DNA of 64,000 nucleotides from Paenisporosarcina macmurdoensis. Lineage in GTDB: Bacteria; Bacillota; Bacilli; Bacillales_A; Planococcaceae. Shown in pieces: positions 58,842 through 64,000 of the stretch. Within the stretch, counting starts at the first letter, position 1. Each line of letters opens with the position of its first letter. Location: NCBI RefSeq assembly GCF_042658845.1, contig NZ_JBHSRI010000018.1:310001-374000 (forward strand), read 5' to 3'. The notes under the pieces were generated by a model that saw nothing but the letters and a program-made list of their open reading frames with translations, did no database searches and was not told the origin of the DNA. A program made the translations under genes and the position numbers.

Positions 58842-59825
58842 TTACGCCAGTATCTTTGGTTTTCTTTGTGCCAATAGCGGGTCTTTATAGTCAATTTCTT
58901 CGCCTGTTTCAATATCAATAAATGTACTTGTTTCATTAAACCAACGATCAGGTGCTTCATGTCCCCAGAACGTTTGACGAAGCGGATCATTTAAATCCCA
59001 ACGAATTGGCTTTAAGTCTGGATCGGTAGTTAAATAATCGCCCGTATAAAGCTCAATGCGGTGTCCATCTGGGTCTCTCAAATACAGGAAGAATGCATTC
59101 GATAAGCCATGTCGACCAGGTCCTCTTTCTATCGAGTCCGCATACCCCATACTTGCTAGTACGTCACAGCAATCAAGAATGCTAAGTCGGTCTGTTAGCG
59201 AATAGGCGAAATGATGCAACTTTGGTCCTGGCCCATTCATGAAAGCTTGGTCATGAACTGTCGGTTTGCGATAAAGCCATGCAGCCCACAAGTCACCATC
59301 CTCAGTTTCTGTATACTCTGAACAAGAGAATCCTAAGTTGTCCATATAGAAATCATATGCTTTTTGAACATCTGGTACTGCGCAGTTAACGTGATCAATT
59401 CGCTGAATCTTCGCTCCGCGATACAGGTCATAGCGCTGAAGCATGCGAGTGACAGTCGTCATTTCTGCAAAAAACTCTAAAGGAATGCCGGAGATATCAT
59501 GTGCTCTAAGTGTTCTCCCCATTGCATATTGTGTACCCTTTGGCATCCACTTTGTTTTAAGACCTTTAGAAATAAAAAGCTTTTCGATTTCATCGAGATC
59601 TTGTTCTTTTTCTACCTTGTAACTTAGTGCTTCAACAGTGGCCTTATGTGCTTTTTTCAATAGTAAACTATGATGAGAATGTTCTTCTAGCCCTCGCAAG
59701 TAAATATGATTTTCATCACTTTCTGTTTCAATCATGCCTAATCCATCTACGTAGAACTCACGAGATGCTTGTAAATTCGTAACGTGAAGAACTGTTCTCG
59801 CGATACGAATGATTGAAAAATCCAT
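58842..59825 (-). CDS. hpaD: 3,4-dihydroxyphenylacetate 2,3-dioxygenase HpaD
   Basis: Extradiol ring-cleavage dioxygenase of the VOC superfamily, cleaving homoprotocatechuate. About 327 residues with two VOC modules; metal ligands fit the His in DHVNCAVPD, the His pair in KLHHFAY, and Glu in HRIELYTGDY. The second His/Glu set and the GRHGLSNAFFLYLRDPDGHRIELY signature match type I extradiol enzymes. ATG 59825 with GTGGTG upstream. Last gene of the hpa run, 21 bases after hpaE. Confidence 0.93.
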   Translation of the reverse strand: MDFSIIRIARTVLHVTNLQASREFYVDGLGMIETESDENHIYLRGLEEHSHHSLLLKKAHKATVEALSYKVEKEQDLDEIEKLFISKGLKTKWMPKGTQYAMGRTLRAHDISGIPLEFFAEMTTVTRMLQRYDLYRGAKIQRIDHVNCAVPDVQKAYDFYMDNLGFSCSEYTETEDGDLWAAWLYRKPTVHDQAFMNGPGPKLHHFAYSLTDRLSILDCCDVLASMGYADSIERGPGRHGLSNAFFLYLRDPDGHRIELYTGDYLTTDPDLKPIRWDLNDPLRQTFWGHEAPDRWFNETSTFIDIETGEEIDYKDPLLAQRKPKILA

Positions 59826-59846
59826 GGTGTTCACCACACTTTCCTT

Positions 59847-61355
59847 TTATTTTCCGAACTGTTGAATATGATGATCGGTAATTGAAACGTGAATAATTTT
59901 CTGCTCAGTATAAAACTCGAAGCCATAGTGCCCACCTTCTCGTCCGATGCCTGAAGACTTGGAGCCACCAAAAGGGGTTCTTAAATCTCGAACGTTTTGA
60001 CTATTTACCCACAACATACCGGCTTCAACCTTATGTGCTACACGGTGCCCTCGTTTAATATCGTTCGTCCATACATAACCCGCAAGTCCGTACTTGATAT
60101 CGTTCGCAAGTTTGATGGCTTCTTCCTCATCTTTAAAAGTCATCACTGTTAACACAGGACCGAAGATTTCTTCTTGTGCAACGCGCATATAATTTTTAGC
60201 ATTTAAAATGAGTGTCGGTGCTACAAAGTTCCCTTTTGCTATTTCTGCCGGGATATCTGCTGTAGTCACGTCAGTACCTTCTTCTTTAGCAATATCTAAG
60301 TAACCTCTCACCTTCGAATAATGTCCTCTATCAATCAATGGACCTACTTCTGTAACTTCGTCTAGTGGGTCTCCAAGCTTAATGTTGGCAACGCGTTTCT
60401 TCAATGCGGCAACAAACTTATCTTTGATCCCTTCCTGCACAAACAATCGTGAGTTAGCCGTACATCGCTCACCATTAAAAGAATAAATCCCCCACACACA
60501 AGCATCTAATGCTCGTTCGAAATCTGCATCATCAAAAACGATAATCGGAGACTTACCTCCAAGTTCCATCGAGCAACTTTTCAGTGTATCGGCACTATTT
60601 TTAATAATGGTTGAACCGGTTTTGGTTTCCCCAGTAAACGAAATAAGCTGCACATCAGGATGCTTCACTAGCGCATCTCCAGCTGTTTCGCCAAAGCCAT
60701 GAACCACATTGAAAACACCTTTTGGTAGTTCTGCTTTATGAATAATTTCAGCTAATAAGTTCGCGGATAGCGGAGAAAGTTCTGCCGGTTTTAACACAAC
60801 TGTATTGCCAGTTGCTAGTGCCGGAGCCACTTTCCAAGTTTCTAACATAAATGGTGCATTCCATGGTGTGATTAATCCAGCGACACCTACCGGGGCATTA
60901 ATTGTATAATTGATAAATTCTTCATCTACTTGATAGGCATCTCCAACTAGACGACTTTCCACCATCCGTGCATAAAATCTAAAGTTTTCTGAAGCCCGAC
61001 TTACCATTTTTCTCGTTTGGCTAATCGGAAGTCCCGTATCAAGTGATTCTAAATACGATATTTTTTCGACCTCTTCATCAATCAAATCCGCAATTCGATA
61101 AATATAAGCCATTCTTTTCGTCAGTTTCATCGTTTTCCAAGGACCATTATCGAAAGCATAACGCGCAGCTGCTACAGCCTTGTTAATATCCTCGGGTTGG
61201 CCTTCCGCTACTTCATTGATTTGTTCGTTTGTAAATGGATTCATGTTTTTAATCGTTGTGCCGCTTGACGCAGGAGTAAATTCTCCGTTGATATACAGTA
61301 AAATATCCTTTTGTGTTTCATGTTTTAAAGCAACTTTCTCACGGGAAGAAACCAT
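59847..61355 (-). CDS. hpaE: 5-carboxymethyl-2-hydroxymuconate semialdehyde dehydrogenase HpaE
   Basis: NAD-dependent aldehyde dehydrogenase acting on the ring-cleavage product of HpaD. About 502 residues: TPWNAPFMLETWKVAPALA, FTGETKTGS, catalytic Glu in MELGGKSP and catalytic Cys in FNGERCTANSRLF. ATG 61355 with AGGTGAT upstream; the longer start at 61364 is unlikely. Context (hpaC, hpaD, hpaB) fixes the substrate class. Confidence 0.92.
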   Translation of the reverse strand: MVSSREKVALKHETQKDILLYINGEFTPASSGTTIKNMNPFTNEQINEVAEGQPEDINKAVAAARYAFDNGPWKTMKLTKRMAYIYRIADLIDEEVEKISYLESLDTGLPISQTRKMVSRASENFRFYARMVESRLVGDAYQVDEEFINYTINAPVGVAGLITPWNAPFMLETWKVAPALATGNTVVLKPAELSPLSANLLAEIIHKAELPKGVFNVVHGFGETAGDALVKHPDVQLISFTGETKTGSTIIKNSADTLKSCSMELGGKSPIIVFDDADFERALDACVWGIYSFNGERCTANSRLFVQEGIKDKFVAALKKRVANIKLGDPLDEVTEVGPLIDRGHYSKVRGYLDIAKEEGTDVTTADIPAEIAKGNFVAPTLILNAKNYMRVAQEEIFGPVLTVMTFKDEEEAIKLANDIKYGLAGYVWTNDIKRGHRVAHKVEAGMLWVNSQNVRDLRTPFGGSKSSGIGREGGHYGFEFYTEQKIIHVSITDHHIQQFGK

Positions 61356-61407
61356 ACTTATCACCTATATCCTTAATAATTTTGTCGTGATCATCAAGAT
61401 ATTATTG

Positions 61408-62337
61408 TTATGTTGTTGCTGCTTCTTTTGGTAATTTTCCAAGTTCGATGAGTGTATCGCGAACTTCTTTTTTTAGTCCCTCTGAAGGGAATCCTAAAGG
61501 CAGTCGAAGCTTCGGATTAATTTTCTCCATCATGCCAAGTGCTACTTTTACGGGTCCAGGATTGGTATCTTTAAACAGCACATCATTCAACGGCATTAAT
61601 TCGAAATGAAGGTCCTGACATCTTGCTACATCGCCCGCTTCCCATGCATTATATAATTCGGCCACTTTGACAGGTTCAACGTTAGCTGTCGCACTGATAA
61701 ATCCAGCGCCACCAATGGCCAGCATCGGATAGCAAAGCAGTTCGATTCCTGAATACAATAGGAAGTCTCTTCCACAATTAAGTAGTACACGATTTACATG
61801 TTCGAAGTCTTTATTCGCTTCTTTTACCCCAACGATATTCGGGCAATCTTCTGCTAATCTCTTCATCGTACTCACTTCCATATTGACAGCTGACCGACCC
61901 GGAATATTGTAAATGATGATAGGTGTTTTAACTGAATCAGCTACAGTTTTAAAGTGCTGATACAGTGCTTCTTGGTTCGGTTTATTATAGTAAGGGACGA
62001 TGACCATTGCAGCATCGGCTCCCATTTCTTCCGCATATTTCGTTAGTTCCATGGTCTCGTCATGGTTAGTAGAGCCAGTGCCTGGTGCGAAAAATACGCG
62101 TCCATCAATTGCTTCTTTCGCAAGATCCATGACTCTTTTTCGTTCAGCCATCGTTAATGAGCTCGGTTCTCCACTTGTTCCTGTAACAGAAATCCCATGG
62201 CTCCCGCTTTCAATTTGCCAATTAATTAGTTCTTTAAACGCTTTTTCGTCAATTGCACCGCTCTCAGTAAATGGCGTAATGACGGGGCAAATAGAACCTC
62301 TTAGTTTTCTTTTAGCTTCTTCGTATGCCAATTTCAT
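61408..62337 (-). CDS. DapA-family aldolase/lyase of the hpa cluster
   Basis: 309 residues of the dihydrodipicolinate synthase/N-acetylneuraminate lyase superfamily. GTSGEPSSLTMAER is the substrate carboxylate loop, YNIPGR holds the catalytic Tyr and IVGVKEAN the Schiff-base Lys. In this cluster it probably replaces HpaI or acts on a 2-oxo acid of the homoprotocatechuate pathway rather than making dipicolinate; the substrate is inference. 52 bases before hpaE. Confidence 0.88.
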   Translation of the reverse strand: MKLAYEEAKRKLRGSICPVITPFTESGAIDEKAFKELINWQIESGSHGISVTGTSGEPSSLTMAERKRVMDLAKEAIDGRVFFAPGTGSTNHDETMELTKYAEEMGADAAMVIVPYYNKPNQEALYQHFKTVADSVKTPIIIYNIPGRSAVNMEVSTMKRLAEDCPNIVGVKEANKDFEHVNRVLLNCGRDFLLYSGIELLCYPMLAIGGAGFISATANVEPVKVAELYNAWEAGDVARCQDLHFELMPLNDVLFKDTNPGPVKVALGMMEKINPKLRLPLGFPSEGLKKEVRDTLIELGKLPKEAATT

Positions 62338-62411
62338 CTACTCCTTCTAGTCATTAAAGTGGGTGAAGGTATTAAAGGGTACTTGCATATAATTTTAAAA
62401 CCTTTAGGCTA

Positions 62412-62909
62412 CTATCCTAAGTCTTGAAGTTCTTTTAACTCACGATACTTTCCTTGGCTATATAATAAAGGAGCTTTTTGTTCAAGCTTAACCCCAGTTA
62501 CTTGGCCGATATAAACTGTATGGTCTCCTACTACATATTCGCTATGTAGTGTACACGTTACGACAGCTAAAGCATCTTCTAGAATGGGTAATCCTTTATA
62601 GGAAGAGAACGTGATTTCATGTTCTAAATTAAGTTGACCTGAAAATTGTTTGGACTCATTTTGTTGCTCAGACGTTAAGATGTTTACAGCGAATTGTTTG
62701 GCTTCTTTGATATGGCGAAGCATTCTTGCGTTTTCTCCAACACTAATGGCAATGAGCTTGGGGTTCAAAGAAATCGACATGAATGCATTTGCGGTCATGC
62801 CATGTACCTCACCAGCAACTTCAGTTGTTATAACAGTTACCCCCGTTGCAAAACTCCCCATCGCATTTCTAAACAATCGATCATCCACTTCTTGGTTTTC
62901 TATCTGCAT
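62412..62909 (-). CDS. hpaC: Flavin reductase HpaC
   Basis: 165-residue flavin reductase-like protein supplying FADH2 to HpaB. Family segments FRNAMGSFATGVTVITT, GMTANAFMSISLNPKLIAISV and GDHTVYIGQV are intact. AAGGGG before the ATG. Separated from hpaB by 494 bases containing two repeat elements, so the pair may not be cotranscribed tightly. Confidence 0.93.
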   Translation of the reverse strand: MQIENQEVDDRLFRNAMGSFATGVTVITTEVAGEVHGMTANAFMSISLNPKLIAISVGENARMLRHIKEAKQFAVNILTSEQQNESKQFSGQLNLEHEITFSSYKGLPILEDALAVVTCTLHSEYVVGDHTVYIGQVTGVKLEQKAPLLYSQGKYRELKELQDLG

Positions 62910-62995
62910 CTCACAATCCCCTTTCTTTCATATAACTTTTGATTTTTTTGTAATAGCGTTGTTAAATATTTCAAAATTTATAAAATCGATTTGTC

Positions 62996-63119
62996 GATTT
63001 CCGTTACGGGCGGACGCTTTCCGCGGATGGTCCGTGTGCCTCCTCGTTCGCTTTGCTCTCTGCGGGGTCACACCTGGACACACTTTTCGAGCTGGAGACG
63101 CCGCCCTTCACTCCAATCA
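62996..63119. repeat. GC-rich palindromic repeat, copy 2
   Basis: 124 bases, homologous over the whole length to 46735-46854 (GATTTCCGTTACGGGCGGAC ... CACTCCAATCA). The apical loop differs most (TTCGCTTTGCTCT here, GACGCAAGCGTCT there). Confidence 0.85.
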
Positions 63120-63154
63120 AATTAGCGGAATTCTAAACACATCCAAGGGAATAC

Positions 63155-63280
63155 ACTTTCGTTTATCACACATTTGCGCTGGCCGCACGCGTTCCGCATG
63201 AGCCAACAAGTATGAAAACCACATACTTGTGGGTCTCATTCTTCACGCTCTTGCGGGATGCTAGCGCAAGTGTATTCTTG
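63155..63280. repeat. Dispersed hairpin repeat family 2, copy B
   Basis: GAGCCAACAAGTATG...CATACTTGTGGGTCTC then TTCTTCACGCTCTTGC, homologous to 53360-53475. It has a 13-base insertion (GCTGGCCGCACGC) before the hairpin. The rest of the 494-base hpaC-hpaB gap shows no gene. Confidence 0.65.
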
Positions 63281-63403
63281 CTACTCCTATACAAAGAGCT
63301 TTAGTTTTAATAGCCAAACTATAGGCTCAGTAAATTGTGTCTTAATACTGAGGGTAAGTTATAAGAAATTTCGTTTTCTTTTAACAAGCAAGTTAAGTGA
63401 TAC

Positions 63404-64000
63404 TTATAATAAAATACCCGCTTCTTTTTTCGTTCTATTTAAGAAGTTAGTAACCATGTCTTTATATGGTTGCTTATCGAATTGATCATAATAGGCATTA
63501 GACATTCTCACTGGATCTCCGAAGAAATAGTATTCATACAATGCTTGTCGGTTACCAAATGCACTAATTGAAATATCCCATGCTAAGCGGAAAAGTTGTA
63601 CTTTTTCTTCACCGTTCATATTGGCACCTTGCGTATAGCGATGAATTAACGGGCCTACATCGGTATTACTGAAATCTGCTTCTGTTGGCAATGCCATCAA
63701 TCCTGATGCTCCAAGAATTTTAATGATTTCATTCATACGTTGATACATTTTCGGGTACCAGTTACGCGCTGCGTTTAAGGGTTCAAAGTCCGGTGTCATA
63801 TTGCCGTATTTATCAATTTTTGCATTGTGCTCTGAGCGGTATAAATGAGAGCGCATTACTTCTAAAATAACCATGATTTCGCTTGCCTTTTCTTTAACAT
63901 GCATGAATTGGCTAATACCAATTGCATCCATCATACTAATGACCACACCCAGAACGAATTCTGTTTTGACGATGTTTTTAGCAATAACTTGATGCGTCAT
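63404..64000 (-). CDS. hpaB: 4-hydroxyphenylacetate 3-monooxygenase oxygenase HpaB, C-terminal part
   Basis: C-terminal 198 residues of HpaB, which hydroxylates 4-hydroxyphenylacetate to homoprotocatechuate with reduced flavin from HpaC. Recognisable family segments: KNIVKTEFVLGVVISMMDAIG, RNWYPKMYQRMNEIIKILGASGLMALP and LAWDISISAFGNRQALYEYYFFGDPVR. The frame is open to the window edge; about 280 residues are missing. Confidence 0.92.
   Translation of the reverse strand: MTHQVIAKNIVKTEFVLGVVISMMDAIGISQFMHVKEKASEIMVILEVMRSHLYRSEHNAKIDKYGNMTPDFEPLNAARNWYPKMYQRMNEIIKILGASGLMALPTEADFSNTDVGPLIHRYTQGANMNGEEKVQLFRLAWDISISAFGNRQALYEYYFFGDPVRMSNAYYDQFDKQPYKDMVTNFLNRTKKEAGILL

Noticed and set aside
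62650..63201. 183-residue plus-strand ORF across hpaC and the repeats
   Set aside because: It is antisense to hpaC and then runs through the GC-rich repeat; no start signals.

Overview
The window looks like a low-GC Firmicute chromosome of the order Bacillales. The gene order ccdA-ccdC-yneK, aconitase, yneP-yneQ-yneR-plsY-parE-parC follows the yne/citB/par region of Bacillus subtilis. The missing sspO/sspP/cotM genes, the dispersed GC-rich intergenic repeats and the homoprotocatechuate cluster lean towards Planococcaceae (Sporosarcina or Paenisporosarcina type); this assignment is inference.

Layout. 1-3.3 kb: cytochrome c biogenesis (ccdA cut by the window edge, a thioredoxin-like protein, ccdC), yneK, a DUF1659/DUF2922 pair and a SCO lipoprotein. 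3.5-7.9 kb: small membrane and stress proteins (mscL, transglycosylase, GlsB-like), an unannotated 35-residue ORF with its own promoter and terminator, an AlkD-type glycosylase, a DCC-family protein and a DinB-fold protein. 8-18.3 kb: core genes acnA, an SDR reductase behind a consensus FadR operator, yneP/Q/R, plsY, parE, parC. 18.4-23.4 kb: accessory segment with an MFS transporter, a free-standing LAGLIDADG endonuclease with HTH and ribbon-helix-helix arms, a DUF2935 protein, a MarR-GNAT fusion with a perfect palindromic operator, and a type I toxin-antitoxin locus. 23.5-29.3 kb: fructose PTS operon fruR-fruK-fruA divergent from ptsH-ptsI.

29.4-50.9 kb is a nearly complete nitrate-respiration island: molybdopterin synthesis (moaA, mobA, moaD, moaE, mobB, moeA, moaC, moaB, moeB), a nitrate transporter with a PAS tail, a hemerythrin, the NreABC nitrate/oxygen sensor, narGHJI, an IS1182-type remnant, the modABC molybdate importer, the Ric/ScdA iron-sulfur repair protein and a second hemerythrin-like protein. 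Uptake, cofactor supply, enzyme, sensing and nitrosative repair are therefore adjacent, and short GGGA...TCCC inverted repeats recur before narK, narG and the ric/hemerythrin pair.

50.9-58.7 kb: a SEC-C/TPR-like protein, a VOC protein, an ABC-2 exporter behind a LexA-like box, and a four-gene operon of DUF350 membrane protein, glutathionylspermidine-synthase-like ATP-grasp ligase, a YgiB-like lipoprotein ending in a Gly-rich tail and an unknown protein. 58.8-64 kb: a 4-hydroxyphenylacetate/homoprotocatechuate degradation cluster (hpaD, hpaE, a DapA-type aldolase, hpaC, hpaB cut by the edge), with two repeat elements between hpaB and hpaC. I saw no rRNA, tRNA or CRISPR array.
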